Source of the DNA: Seohaeicola_A nanhaiensis
GTDB lineage: Bacteria; Pseudomonadota; Alphaproteobacteria; Rhodobacterales; Rhodobacteraceae
Reading direction: 5' to 3'
Length of the DNA: 64,000 nt
NCBI RefSeq assembly: GCF_042654245.1
Contig: NZ_JBHSGI010000024.1
Location: 1-64,000 of the forward strand
Shown: positions 34,619 to 43,934 of the stretch, in pieces
Layout of the letters: every line of letters begins with the position of its first letter
Numbering within the stretch: the stretch's first letter is position 1
Made by a program: the position numbers and the translations under genes
Notes under the pieces: model-generated
Database searches by the model: none
Told to the model about the DNA's origin: nothing
Seen by the model: only the letters and a program-made list of their open reading frames with translations

Positions 34619-35074
34619 TCAGGCGGCGTCAAGCTCGCTCTTGACCAGCTTTTCAATCTCGCTCAGCGGATGATTGGTTAGGGTCTTGGGGACTTCCGCA
34701 ATGATTTTGTCCGAAACTTCCTTGTGAAGCGACTCGCGCAGGTTGCCCAGAACCTGCGGCGACGCCACCAGCACGAGAGAGTCAAAGTCACCGCGGTGCG
34801 CCCGGGCATACAGCCTGTCCGACAGATCGGCAGCAAAGCGCTCCTTCGCCAGTTGATGCCAGTCTGTGTCGTCCATGGCCGATTTCTGGCCCTGTCCGTT
34901 GTCGTTCATGCGCCCAGGTCGATTGGCGCCCTGTTCACGGCTCGGCGGGTTTTCCTGCTCTTCCTTGCTCACCACCTCGAAATTCGGGTCTTCGTGGTCG
35001 GTGAGGTTGCGCAGGAACAGCGCTTTTTCGCTGTCAGTCACAACCACCCAAGTTCCTTCCTTCAATTCAGCCAT
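34619..35074 (-). CDS. Host attachment family (baeRF-like) protein
   Basis: This 151-residue protein matches the host-attachment family: LKEGTWVVVTDSEKALFLRN, DWHQLAKERFAADLSDRLYA and LVLVASPQVLGNLRESLHKE. The family was named in plant-associated bacteria, but its fold resembles archaeal release factor-like eRF1 domains; the true role is unclear. The start at 35074 has AAGGAG at seven bases; the ATG two codons earlier is too close to that site. The small upstream gene overlaps it. Confidence 0.85.
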   Translation of the reverse strand: MAELKEGTWVVVTDSEKALFLRNLTDHEDPNFEVVSKEEQENPPSREQGANRPGRMNDNGQGQKSAMDDTDWHQLAKERFAADLSDRLYARAHRGDFDSLVLVASPQVLGNLRESLHKEVSDKIIAEVPKTLTNHPLSEIEKLVKSELDAA

Positions 35075-35273
35075 CGTCATTCTCCTTCTCGTCCGCCTTG
35101 CGCACGCGCGTGGCGCCCGGCCGATCCTGCGTGGCGCGCTTTAGCATGTCGCGGGTGCCGACCTTGCGCTCAAGATCCCCACCCGCGCGACCCTGCTGAC
35201 CCGGTGTCGCAGCATCGTCCAGATATTGGTCCGTTTCCCTTTTGGGACGTTCGGTTTCACGAGACTTGGTCAT
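35067..35273 (-). CDS. Small hydrophilic protein upstream of the host-attachment gene
   Basis: This 68-residue, highly charged, probably disordered protein starts MTKSRETERPKRETDQYLDD and ends RKADEKENDDG. It overlaps the host-attachment gene by 8 bases, so the two are probably cotranslated. No family was recognised. A longer in-frame start at 35363 gives a Cys/Pro-rich leader unlike a real protein. Confidence 0.6.
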   Translation of the reverse strand: MTKSRETERPKRETDQYLDDAATPGQQGRAGGDLERKVGTRDMLKRATQDRPGATRVRKADEKENDDG

Positions 35274-35389
35274 CAGTGCTCCCTTTCTGTTCGGAGGGGA
35301 AACGCCCCGACATGGTGAATGTTCCGGACCTGTCGCCTTGCATTGCCGCGATCGGCCAAGCATATCTGCCGCAAAGACGGAGGGTTTCC

Positions 35390-36772
35390 ATGTTCCGCAC
35401 CATCCTGACGATCACCGCAATTGCCCTGGCTGCGCCGGTCGCCGCCGAGACGCGCGTGCCGTCCTCACCGGCCGAAATCTCTCTGGGCTTCGCACCGCTG
35501 GTCAAACAGGCCGCGCCCGCGGTGGTCAACATCTACGCCCGACGCGTGATCGAGGCCCAGCAAAGTCCCTTCGCCGATGACCCCTTCTTTCAGCAGTTCT
35601 TCAAGGGCTTCGGCACACCGCGCCCAAGGGTTCAGAACTCGCTCGGCTCCGGCGTGATCCTGTCCGAAGACGGCTATGCCGTCACCAACTTCCACGTCGT
35701 GGGGATGGCGACCGAAATCCGCGTCGTCATGGCAGACCGCCGCGAATACAACGCACAGGTCGTGCTGGCCGATCAGGACGCCGATCTGGCCATTCTCCAG
35801 CTGGACGGCGGCAAGGGATTGCCCCATCTCGAGCTTCGCGACAGCGACGAGGTCGAGGTCGGCGAACTCGTTCTGGCCATCGGCAACCCCTTCGGCGTCG
35901 GACAAACCGTGTCGAGCGGCATCGTGTCGGGGCTCGCGCGCTCGGGCATCGCCACGGGGAACGAGCGGGGGTATTTCATCCAGACCGATGCTCCGATCAA
36001 CCCCGGCAACTCGGGTGGCGCCCTGATCGACGTGAACGGCCGGCTGATCGGCATCAATACCTCGATCCTCAGCCGGTCCGGCGGATCGAACGGCATAGGC
36101 TTTGCCATTCCGGCGAATCTCGTGGCGCAATTCGTCAGCCAGGCCCGGGCAGGCGAACACAGCTTCCAGCGGCCGTGGGCCGGCATGGCCGGGCAACCGG
36201 TCGATGGCGATCTGGCCGGTTCGCTGGGACTGGCGGTGCCCGAGGGCATCGTGATCAGCGATATGCACGACCAGAGCCCGTTCAAGGCGGCCGGGGTCGA
36301 GGTCGGCGACGTGATCACCCATGTCGACGGCGAGCCGGTCAACTCGCCCTCGGAAATGCTCTTCCGCATGAGCATCGCCGGTATCGGCAACGCAACCACG
36401 ATCCGGCTCAGCCGCGACGGCGACACCCGCGAACTCTCGGTGGTGATGTCGCAGGCCCCTGATGAGCCGCCCGCAGAAGAAGTCACATTGGGGGACGATA
36501 CTGCCGTGCCCGGCCTGCGGGTGGCGCGGGCCAATCCGGCGGTGATCGCGCGGCTTCCCGGGGCGCTCAATGTCGAGGGAGTGGTTGTCACCGATCCCGG
36601 CCCACTGGGCGCGCGTGCCGGGTTCCGCCTGGGCGACGTTCTGGCCCAGATCAACGGGCAGGACATGGCGACAAGCGGAGACGTGGTGCGCGCGCTGACC
36701 GATCCGGGCCGGCGTCTGCGCGTCGACATTCTGCGCGGCGGCCAGCGGGTCACGCTGCAGTTCCGGCTTTAG
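35390..36772 (+). CDS. DegP/HtrA-type periplasmic serine protease
   Basis: This 460-residue protease has a signal peptide (MFRTILTITAIALAAPVAAE), a trypsin-like domain with His102 (TNFHVVG), Asp132 (DADLAIL) and Ser208 (NPGNSGGA), then two PDZ domains (about residues 270-360 and 375-460). It degrades or refolds damaged envelope proteins. The rarA start lies 4 bases after its stop. Confidence 0.94.
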   Translation: MFRTILTITAIALAAPVAAETRVPSSPAEISLGFAPLVKQAAPAVVNIYARRVIEAQQSPFADDPFFQQFFKGFGTPRPRVQNSLGSGVILSEDGYAVTNFHVVGMATEIRVVMADRREYNAQVVLADQDADLAILQLDGGKGLPHLELRDSDEVEVGELVLAIGNPFGVGQTVSSGIVSGLARSGIATGNERGYFIQTDAPINPGNSGGALIDVNGRLIGINTSILSRSGGSNGIGFAIPANLVAQFVSQARAGEHSFQRPWAGMAGQPVDGDLAGSLGLAVPEGIVISDMHDQSPFKAAGVEVGDVITHVDGEPVNSPSEMLFRMSIAGIGNATTIRLSRDGDTRELSVVMSQAPDEPPAEEVTLGDDTAVPGLRVARANPAVIARLPGALNVEGVVVTDPGPLGARAGFRLGDVLAQINGQDMATSGDVVRALTDPGRRLRVDILRGGQRVTLQFRL

Positions 36773-36776
36773 GCAC

Positions 36777-38087
36777 ATGGCTGACCTGTTCGACAACCAG
36801 ACCCCTGAAGAACCGGCCAGGAACCGGCCGCTTGCCGACCGGTTGCGACCGACGATGCTGGCGGAGGTGATTGGCCAGGAACAGGTGCTTGGCCCCGAGG
36901 CGCCGCTGGGCGCGATGCTCGCAGCCGGTTCGCTCGGCAGCCTGATACTCTGGGGCCCGCCGGGTGTGGGCAAGACCACCATCGCGCGCCTGCTGGCCGA
37001 CGCGAGCGATCTGCATTTCGTTCAGATCAGCGCCATTTTCACTGGGGTCGCCGACCTGAAGAAGGTTTTCGAGGCGGCCCGGATCCGGGCGCGGAACGGG
37101 CAGGGGACACTGCTGTTCGTCGATGAAATCCACCGCTTCAACAAGGCCCAGCAGGACGGCTTCCTGCCTTACATGGAAGACGGCACCATCCTGCTGGTTG
37201 GCGCGACAACCGAGAATCCGTCCTTCGAACTGAACGCCGCACTGCTCTCTCGCGCGCAGGTGCTGGTCCTTGAACGCCTCTCCCCCGCCGATCTCGAACG
37301 CCTTGCGCAGCGTGCCGAAAAGGAACTCGGCCGCAAGCTGCCCCTGAGCGGCACTGCGCGCGACCAGCTGATCGGAATGGCCGATGGGGACGGGCGGGCC
37401 CTTCTGAACCTGATCGAACAGGTCAGCGCCTGGAAGGTCGATGCGCCCCTGGAGCCCACGGCGCTCGGCAATCGTCTTATGCGGCGGGCCGCGAAATACG
37501 ACAAATCCGGCGAAGAGCACTACAATCTGATCTCGGCCCTGCACAAATCCGTCCGCGGCTCCGACGCCGACGCCGCGCTCTACTGGTTCGCGCGGATGCT
37601 GGAAGGCGGCGAAGACCCGCGCTTCCTCGCGCGGCGCATCACCCGGATGGCGGTCGAGGACGTGGGCCTCGCCGACCCTCAGGCGCAGGCGCTCTGTCTG
37701 CAGGCATGGGAGACGTACGAGCGCCTCGGTAGCCCGGAAGGCGAACTGGCGCTGGCCCAGGCTGTCGCCTATCTCGCGCTCGCGCCCAAGTCGAACGCGA
37801 TCTACGTGGCCTACAAGGCTGCTCGCAAGATGGCGCGCGACACCGGAAGCATGATGCCGCCCAAGCATATCCTCAACGCACCTACCGGCATGATGAAGGA
37901 TCAGGGCTATGGCGCCGGATATGCCTATGATCACGACGCAGAAGACGGTTTCTCGGGGCAGAACTATTTCCCCGAAGACATCAAGCGCCCGGTGCTTTAT
38001 GCGCCGGTCGAACGCGGATTCGAGCGCGAACTGAAGAAACGGCTGGACTGGTTCGTCAAGAAGCGTGCAGAACGCGGCGGTAACTGA
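36777..38087 (+). CDS. rarA: Replication-associated recombination protein A
   Basis: This 436-residue AAA+ ATPase has Walker A GPPGVGKTTI, Walker B LFVDEIHRFNKAQQD, sensor 1 GATTENPSFELN and a C-terminal tetramerisation domain ending with VERGFERELKKRLDWF. RarA (MgsA) acts at stalled replication forks. It is tightly linked to the degP-like gene. Confidence 0.96.
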   Translation: MADLFDNQTPEEPARNRPLADRLRPTMLAEVIGQEQVLGPEAPLGAMLAAGSLGSLILWGPPGVGKTTIARLLADASDLHFVQISAIFTGVADLKKVFEAARIRARNGQGTLLFVDEIHRFNKAQQDGFLPYMEDGTILLVGATTENPSFELNAALLSRAQVLVLERLSPADLERLAQRAEKELGRKLPLSGTARDQLIGMADGDGRALLNLIEQVSAWKVDAPLEPTALGNRLMRRAAKYDKSGEEHYNLISALHKSVRGSDADAALYWFARMLEGGEDPRFLARRITRMAVEDVGLADPQAQALCLQAWETYERLGSPEGELALAQAVAYLALAPKSNAIYVAYKAARKMARDTGSMMPPKHILNAPTGMMKDQGYGAGYAYDHDAEDGFSGQNYFPEDIKRPVLYAPVERGFERELKKRLDWFVKKRAERGGN

Positions 38088-38103
38088 ATTCAAGGAGATA
38101 CCC

Positions 38104-38442
38104 ATGATCGAACGCATCCAACCCGGCCCCCGCATGACCGGTGCAGTGAAATACAACGGCATCGTCTGGCTGGCTGGACAGGTGGGCGAAGGCGCGACTG
38201 TCGCCGAGCAGACCAAGGATTGCCTGCGTCAGATCGACGAGCTGCTCGCCGATGCCGGCAGCAGCAAGGAGAAGATCCTCCAGACGATCATCTGGCTGGC
38301 CGACATGAACGACTTCGCGGAAATGAACGCCGCGTGGGATGCATGGGTCCCCGCTGGCAACACGCCCGCCCGCGCGACGGGCGAGGCCAAGCTTGCCGCG
38401 CCGAAATACCGCGTCGAAATCATCGTCACCGCGGCCTGCTGA
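38104..38442 (+). CDS. RidA/YjgF-family protein
   Basis: This 112-residue protein has the RidA fold: NGIVWLAGQVGEGATVAEQT, DELLADAGSSKEKILQTIIW, with a terminal KYRVEIIVTAAC. Canonical RidA deaminates reactive enamines from PLP enzymes through an Arg near the C-terminus. This shorter subgroup has no clear Arg at that position in what I can align, so the activity is uncertain. AAGGAGATACCC precedes the start. Confidence 0.85.
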   Translation: MIERIQPGPRMTGAVKYNGIVWLAGQVGEGATVAEQTKDCLRQIDELLADAGSSKEKILQTIIWLADMNDFAEMNAAWDAWVPAGNTPARATGEAKLAAPKYRVEIIVTAAC

Positions 38443-38488
38443 ACCGGCTCGCTTGACAAGGCAGCGTGGGCGCGCGACACGGGCGCCC

Positions 38489-38869
38489 ATGCTCTCGACC
38501 CTTTCCCTCGTCGCCTTCGGGGGCGCTGTCGGCGCCAGTCTCCGGTATCTTTCCGGACTGGCGATCCTGCGCCTTCTGGGACATCCCTCTTTCCCCGTTG
38601 CGATCATCTTCGTCAACGTGGTGGGATCGTTTCTGATGGGGGCCTTCGTCGTGGCCGCGGCGAACAAGGGCCTGACCCATCTCAGCCCGCTTGTCATGAC
38701 CGGCATTCTCGGCGGCTTCACGACCTTCTCGGCCTTCTCTCTCGAAACCATGAACCTGATCGAACGCGGCGATACAATCCAGGCGGCGCTCTACGTGCTG
38801 CTTTCGGTCATCCTTTCGGTTGGCGCTCTGGCGGCGGGCATGGCCACTGCACGGGGCATCTTCGCATGA
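38489..38869 (+). CDS. crcB: Fluoride exporter CrcB/Fluc
   Basis: This 126-residue membrane protein has four helices and the Fluc motifs GGAVGASLRYLSG, FVNVVGSFLMGAF and GILGGFTTFSAFSLE, including the Asn and Phe-lined fluoride path. It works as an antiparallel dimer that exports fluoride. The start at 38489 gives the family N-terminus. No fluoride riboswitch is visible upstream. Confidence 0.93.
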   Translation: MLSTLSLVAFGGAVGASLRYLSGLAILRLLGHPSFPVAIIFVNVVGSFLMGAFVVAAANKGLTHLSPLVMTGILGGFTTFSAFSLETMNLIERGDTIQAALYVLLSVILSVGALAAGMATARGIFA

Positions 38870-38933
38870 TCCGTGCCCCGATACACCCTGACCGGGCGCC
38901 TTGCGCGCGTCCCTCTCTGCGAAAGGGCCGGAA

Positions 38934-39977
38934 ATGAGCGGCGTGATGATCCTGACCGTGGCCGAAGGCGATGGCGACCAGCGGCTCGACCGCTGGCTGC
39001 GCCGGCTGTTCCCCCATGTCAGCCAGGGGCGCATCGAAAAGATGTGCCGCAAGGGCGAACTGCGCATCGACGGCGGCCGCGTCAAGGCATCCACCCGGGT
39101 CGAAGTCGGCCAGCAGGTGCGCATTCCACCGCTCGAAGCGGTCGACACACGCCCCGCACCGGAACCCGGCCAGATCTCCGAGCGCGACGCCAAGATGATC
39201 CGCGCCTGCGTGATTTACCGGGATGACCACGTTCTGGCGCTGAACAAGCCGCACGGCCTCGCCGTGCAGGGCGGCAGCGGTCAGACCAAACATCTGGACG
39301 CGCTCTCCGAGGCTCTGCGCTTCGATCTCGACGAGAACCCGCGCCTTGTGCACCGCCTCGACAAGGATACCTCTGGCGTCCTGCTGATGGCCCGTACCCG
39401 CGCGGTCGCCGCCGCGCTGACTGAGAGCTTCCGCCACAGGGCGACCAAGAAAATTTACTGGGCTGTCGTCGCCGGCGTGCCCGCGCCCAAGGCCGGCACC
39501 ATCCGGACCGGTCTGGTCAAGGCCCCCGGGCATGGATCCAAGGGAGAGGGCGAGAAGATGATCAATGTCCATCCCTCCGAGATCGACGCGACACCCGGCG
39601 CCAAACGCGCGGTCACCGAATACATGGTGCTCGAGGCCGCGGCGCGGCGCGCCGCCTGGGTTGCACTGAATCCGATCACGGGCCGTACCCACCAGCTGCG
39701 CGCCCATATGGCCGAACTTGGCCATCCGATCGTCGGCGACGGCAAATACGGCGGTTCCAGCCAGGAAAACGCAGGCGACGGCTGGGGTGCGCAACTCGGC
39801 GGCGATCTCAGCCGCAAGCTGCACCTGCACGCCCGTTCGCTGATGCTGGAGCATCCAATGACCCGCGCCCGTCTGACGCTGACCGCGCCCTTGCCGGAAC
39901 ACATGCAGCAGACGTGGGACACCTTCCAGTGGTCCACCCGGGATGCCCCGGAGGATCCGTTCGAGGATGAGGAATGA
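38934..39977 (+). CDS. RluC/RluD-type 23S pseudouridine synthase
   Basis: This 347-residue enzyme has an N-terminal S4 domain (about 15-65: QRLDRWLRRLFPHVSQGRIE) and a catalytic domain with HRLDKDTSG containing Asp143. The RluC assignment is likely from length and position, but RluD cannot be excluded. It modifies uridines in 23S rRNA. It overlaps the HAD gene by ATGA. Confidence 0.9.
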   Translation: MSGVMILTVAEGDGDQRLDRWLRRLFPHVSQGRIEKMCRKGELRIDGGRVKASTRVEVGQQVRIPPLEAVDTRPAPEPGQISERDAKMIRACVIYRDDHVLALNKPHGLAVQGGSGQTKHLDALSEALRFDLDENPRLVHRLDKDTSGVLLMARTRAVAAALTESFRHRATKKIYWAVVAGVPAPKAGTIRTGLVKAPGHGSKGEGEKMINVHPSEIDATPGAKRAVTEYMVLEAAARRAAWVALNPITGRTHQLRAHMAELGHPIVGDGKYGGSSQENAGDGWGAQLGGDLSRKLHLHARSLMLEHPMTRARLTLTAPLPEHMQQTWDTFQWSTRDAPEDPFEDEE

Positions 39978-40648
39978 CCCGGCTCGTGATCTTCGACGTC
40001 GATGGCACTCTGGTCGATAGCCAGGCCGTCATCCTCGCGGCCATGCGCGAGAGCTTTGCCCAGCACGGCCTTGCGGCGCCTTCGCGCGAGGCCATCCTTG
40101 GCATCGTCGGTCTCTCGCTCGACCAGGCCCTCTGGCGTCTGGCGCCGGAACAGCCTCCCGAAATGCGCGGCAGGCTTGTCGATGGCTACAAACGTGCCTA
40201 TCAGGACAACCGTGCGCATCACGGTGCCGCCGCCGGCTCGCCGCTCTTCCCCGGTGCCCGCGAGGTGCTTGAAACGCTGGCCAACACGCCGAATACCCTT
40301 CTGGGCGTGGCAACCGGCAAATCGCGGCGCGGGCTGAACGTCTTGCTGGACGATCATGGTCTGACGCAGCTTTTCGCAACCACACAGGTGGCCGACGACC
40401 ACCCGTCCAAACCGCACCCGTCGATGATCCTGACTGCTCTGGCCGAGACCGGCTGCAGCCCGGACAATGCCACAATGATCGGCGACACAACTTTCGATCT
40501 CGAAATGGCCCGCGCCGCCGGCGTATCCGCCATAGGGGTCAATTGGGGCTATCACAAACCGGAGGCGCTCGCCCCGCACGCCCAATTCATCGCCCGCGAT
40601 TTCGGCGATCTCGGGGCACTGCTTGCCAGCCCGGGGCGCGCGGCATGA
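39974..40648 (+). CDS. HAD-superfamily phosphatase, phosphoglycolate-phosphatase-like
   Basis: This 224-residue protein has HAD motif I FDVDGTLVDS (Asp8, Asp10), motif II GVATGKSRRGL, a motif III Lys and motif IV GDTTFDLEMARAAG. The small helical cap is of the Gph/beta-phosphoglucomutase type. Its exact substrate is not shown. It overlaps both neighbours by 4 bases. Confidence 0.9.
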   Translation: MTRLVIFDVDGTLVDSQAVILAAMRESFAQHGLAAPSREAILGIVGLSLDQALWRLAPEQPPEMRGRLVDGYKRAYQDNRAHHGAAAGSPLFPGAREVLETLANTPNTLLGVATGKSRRGLNVLLDDHGLTQLFATTQVADDHPSKPHPSMILTALAETGCSPDNATMIGDTTFDLEMARAAGVSAIGVNWGYHKPEALAPHAQFIARDFGDLGALLASPGRAA

Positions 40649-41349
40649 GCGAGTGGCGGCCCCGCGTCTTCTGGAAAGAGGTCAGCGTCGTCCCTGTGGA
40701 CGAAGGCTTTGCGATCCAGCTTGATGGCCGTCCGGTCAAGACGCCGGCCAAGAAGCTCCTCGCTCTGCCGACACGGGGGCTTGCCGGCGCCGTGGCGGCG
40801 GAATGGGCCGCCCAGAAAGACCATGTCGATCCGGGCTCGATGCCGATGACCCGCACCGCAAATGCCGCCATCGACAAGGTGGCCCTCCAGCATGCCGAAG
40901 TGGCCGATATGCTTGCGGCATATGGCGACACCGATCTGCTCTGCTATCGCGCCGACAGCCCGGCCGAACTGGTGGCCCGCCAGTCATCTCTCTGGGATCC
41001 GGCCCTTGATTGGGCCGAAACCACCCTTGGCGCGCGACTGAATGCTGTCGCAGGCGTCATGCACGAACCGCAGTCGCCCGACGCTCTGGCCCGGCTCTCC
41101 GCCCGCGTCCATGCGCTCGACCCGTTCCGCCTCGCGGCGTTTCACGATCTCGTGCTGACCTCTGGCTCGCTGGTGCTCGCCTTCGCCGCGGCCGACGACT
41201 GGCAGGATGCCGAAACGATTTGGCAGATGTCTCGGCTGGACGAACTTTGGCAGATTGAACACTGGGGTGAAGACCCCGAGGCGCAGGCCTCCGCCGAACG
41301 GAAACGGCGGGCGTTCCTGCACGCCAAGCGATTTTTCGATCTCGCCTGA
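40645..41349 (+). CDS. ATP12-family F1 ATPase assembly chaperone
   Basis: This 234-residue protein matches ATP12: RVFWKEVSVVPVDEGFAIQL, DGRPVKTPAKKLLALPT and the C-terminal KRRAFLHAKRFFDLA. In mitochondria ATP12 holds the F1 alpha subunit; the alphaproteobacterial homologue is thought to do likewise. It overlaps the HAD gene by 4 bases, forming a three-gene run with the pseudouridine synthase. Confidence 0.92.
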   Translation: MSEWRPRVFWKEVSVVPVDEGFAIQLDGRPVKTPAKKLLALPTRGLAGAVAAEWAAQKDHVDPGSMPMTRTANAAIDKVALQHAEVADMLAAYGDTDLLCYRADSPAELVARQSSLWDPALDWAETTLGARLNAVAGVMHEPQSPDALARLSARVHALDPFRLAAFHDLVLTSGSLVLAFAAADDWQDAETIWQMSRLDELWQIEHWGEDPEAQASAERKRRAFLHAKRFFDLA

Positions 41350-41552
41350 TCGGTGGGCGACGCTGGAAAGATTGCCGTGTGGTCAATCTCCAGTCCATTC
41401 GAATCCCTGATGAACCGCTTGACCTTTGTTGATGATTGCGCCCAAACTCGCTCCACTGAGGGGGGATGCCCCACAATCGGTGTTTCGTCCGGCATGAAAA
41501 TGCCGGGATAAAAGTCGCCCGACACGAGGCGAAAAATCAGGAAGAGGTAAAA

Positions 41553-42569
41553 ATGAAAAAAACCGTATTTTTGGGCGCGTTGACAGTGGCCAGCTTCGCG
41601 GCAGCAGCCGCGGCGGCGGGTACTCTGGACGACGTCAAGGCACGCGGCAAGCTGAACTGCGGCGTGACGACGGGCCTGGTCGGCTTCGCGGCCCCGGATG
41701 CGAACGGCGTCTGGAGCGGCTTTGACGTGGCCCTGTGCCGCGCCGTCGCAGCCGCTGTGCTCAGCGATGGCAACGCCGTGGAATTCGTGCCGACCACCGG
41801 CAAGACCCGCTTCACCGCGCTGGCTTCGGGCGAAATCGACATGCTGGCCCGGAACACAACCTGGACCTTCAGCCGCGACGTCGACCTCAAGTTCGAATTC
41901 GTCGGCGTGAATTACTATGACGGTCAGGGCTTCATGGTTCCGAAGGAACTGGGCGTGACCTCCGCCAAGGATCTCGACGGCGCCACCGTCTGCATCCAGA
42001 CCGGCACCACCACCGAACTGAACCTGGCCGACTTCTTCCGCGCCAACAACATCAGCTACGAGCCGGTTCCGATCGAAACCAACGCCGAAGCGCAGCAACA
42101 GTATCTGGCCGGCGCCTGCGACGTCTATACCACCGACGCCTCGGGTCTGGCCGCAACCCGCGCCACCTTCGAGAAGCCGGGCGATCACATCCTGCTGCCC
42201 GAGATCATCTCGAAAGAGCCGCTGGCACCGCTGGTTCGCCATGGTGACAGCGAATGGGCCGATGTCGTCCGCTGGACGCTCAATGCCCTGATTTCGGCCG
42301 AAGAGTATGGGATCACCTCGGCCAATGTCGAAGAACTGGCCAAGGGCAGCGACAACCCCGAGATCAATCGCATCCTCGGCACCGAAGGCACCCTGGGCGA
42401 AATGCTCGGCCTGGACAACGCCTGGGCCAAGCGCGCGATCGCCGTGGGCGGCAACTATGGCGAAATCTTCGACGCCAACATCGGGGAAAGCACCCCCATC
42501 GCCCTGTCGCGCGGCCTGAACGCGCAATGGACCAAGGGTGGTCTGCTCTACTCTCCGCCCTTCCGCTGA
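41553..42569 (+). CDS. aapJ: General L-amino-acid ABC transporter, binding protein AapJ
   Basis: This 338-residue periplasmic protein has a signal peptide (MKKTVFLGALTVASFAAAAA) and the family 3 solute-binding pattern: LDDVKARGKLNCGV, GFDVALCRAVAAAVL and TYTTDAS-like segments. It captures many L-amino acids for AapQMP. GGAAGAGGTAAAA precedes the ATG; the longer in-frame start lacks a signal peptide. A hairpin follows it, so its message can outnumber the permease genes. Confidence 0.95.
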   Translation: MKKTVFLGALTVASFAAAAAAAGTLDDVKARGKLNCGVTTGLVGFAAPDANGVWSGFDVALCRAVAAAVLSDGNAVEFVPTTGKTRFTALASGEIDMLARNTTWTFSRDVDLKFEFVGVNYYDGQGFMVPKELGVTSAKDLDGATVCIQTGTTTELNLADFFRANNISYEPVPIETNAEAQQQYLAGACDVYTTDASGLAATRATFEKPGDHILLPEIISKEPLAPLVRHGDSEWADVVRWTLNALISAEEYGITSANVEELAKGSDNPEINRILGTEGTLGEMLGLDNAWAKRAIAVGGNYGEIFDANIGESTPIALSRGLNAQWTKGGLLYSPPFR

Positions 42570-42579
42570 GAACGACACC

Positions 42580-42607
42580 GAAGGGCGCGGCGCAGGTCGC
42601 GCCCTTC
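42580..42607 (+). other. Hairpin between aapJ and aapQ
   Basis: GAAGGGCGCG (42580-42589) pairs perfectly with CGCGCCCTTC (42598-42607) across an 8-base loop, 10 bases after the aapJ stop. With no T-run, it is likely a 3' protector or attenuator that keeps binding-protein message above permease message, as in other ABC importer operons. Confidence 0.6.
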
Positions 42608-42697
42608 TGCTAAAGACGAAAAACGCACTCGGGACGCGAGGAGCTGGGGGAAACCCGGCCGGAGGACGTAACCGGGGAAGCCAACAGGGACCAAAGC

Positions 42698-43933
42698 ATG
42701 ACGACGATCACAGACCCTCCTAAGGGGGATTTCCGCCTATCCATGCTGCTGTACGATACGCGGTTCCGGTCGCTGACCCTGCAGGTCATCGCCGCCATCG
42801 CCCTCGCGCTTGTGCTGGCCTATCTCTACCACAACCTTGCCACCAACCTGGCTGAAGCCGGGCTGAACATCTCTTTCGGGTTCCTCTCCAACCCGTCCGG
42901 ATACGACATCAACCAGACCCTGATCGACTACAACAGCCAGTCCAGCAACCTGCGCGCCGCAATGGTCGGCATTCTGAACACCCTGCTGGTGGCGTTCCTC
43001 GCCTGCATCACGGCGACGGTCTTCGGCGTCATCGCAGGTGTCCTGCGCCTGTCCAACAACTGGCTCGTCCGCAAGCTGATGGCGGTCTACGTCGAGATCT
43101 TCCGGAACATTCCTGTGCTGATCTGGATCATCATCATCTTCACCATCATGACGGCAGTCCTTCCGTCGCCAAGCGCGTTCCGGGGCGAAAACTCCGAGTC
43201 GTCCATGCTGCTGAACCTCTTCGCCTTCACTAACCGGGGTGTCTACGTTCCCGGGCCCTATTTCACCCGTGGATTTGCCGGCGAGAGCGCCATCCTGAAC
43301 TGGGTGCTGGTTATCGCTGTGCTGGTCGGTTCGCTGCTGGCCACACGTGCCGTGACCGCGCGCGCGAACCGCATCCAGGAACAGACCGGCAAGCGGCCCG
43401 TCACCGTCTGGACGAACCTCGCCATCTGGCTGGTTCCCATCATCGCGCTCTGCCTCATCCTCGGACTGGCCTGGGACGTCCCCGAACTCAAGGGCTTCAA
43501 CTTTGCCGGCGGCATCAAGGTCGGTGGCCCGCTGATCGCGCTCTGGTTCGCCCTTTCGATCTATACCGGCGCCTTCATCGCCGAGAACGTGCGCGCCGGC
43601 ATCCAGGCCGTTTCCAAGGGTCAGACCGAGGCGGCATCGGCGCTGGGCCTGCGCCCCAACCGCACCATGAGCCTCGTGATCCTGCCGCAGGCCTTGCGGG
43701 TCATCATTCCCCCGCTGATCTCGCAGTATCTCAACATCACCAAGAACTCGTCGCTGGCCATCGCCGTCGGTTATGCGGACATCACCGCCACGCTGGGGGG
43801 CATCACGCTGAACCAGACCGGGCGTGCCATCGAATGCGTTCTGCTGCTGATGCTGTTCTACCTGATCATCTCGCTGCTCATCTCGGCCGGGATGAACGTC
43901 TACAACAACGCCATCAAGCTGAAGGAGCGCTGA
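42698..43933 (+). CDS. aapQ: AapQ permease subunit
   Basis: This 411-residue inner-membrane protein has eight or so helices and the permease EAA-type motif KGQTEAASALGLRPNRTMSL, which docks to the ATPase. Its N-terminal half carries the extra periplasmic loop seen in AapQ/BztB. It pairs with AapM to form the channel. aapM starts 2 bases after its stop. Confidence 0.95.
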   Translation: MTTITDPPKGDFRLSMLLYDTRFRSLTLQVIAAIALALVLAYLYHNLATNLAEAGLNISFGFLSNPSGYDINQTLIDYNSQSSNLRAAMVGILNTLLVAFLACITATVFGVIAGVLRLSNNWLVRKLMAVYVEIFRNIPVLIWIIIIFTIMTAVLPSPSAFRGENSESSMLLNLFAFTNRGVYVPGPYFTRGFAGESAILNWVLVIAVLVGSLLATRAVTARANRIQEQTGKRPVTVWTNLAIWLVPIIALCLILGLAWDVPELKGFNFAGGIKVGGPLIALWFALSIYTGAFIAENVRAGIQAVSKGQTEAASALGLRPNRTMSLVILPQALRVIIPPLISQYLNITKNSSLAIAVGYADITATLGGITLNQTGRAIECVLLLMLFYLIISLLISAGMNVYNNAIKLKER

Positions 43934-43934
43934 G

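Noticed and set aside
38443..38488. Possible fluoride riboswitch upstream of crcB
   Set aside because: The gap after the RidA gene is only 46 bases and lacks the conserved riboswitch core.
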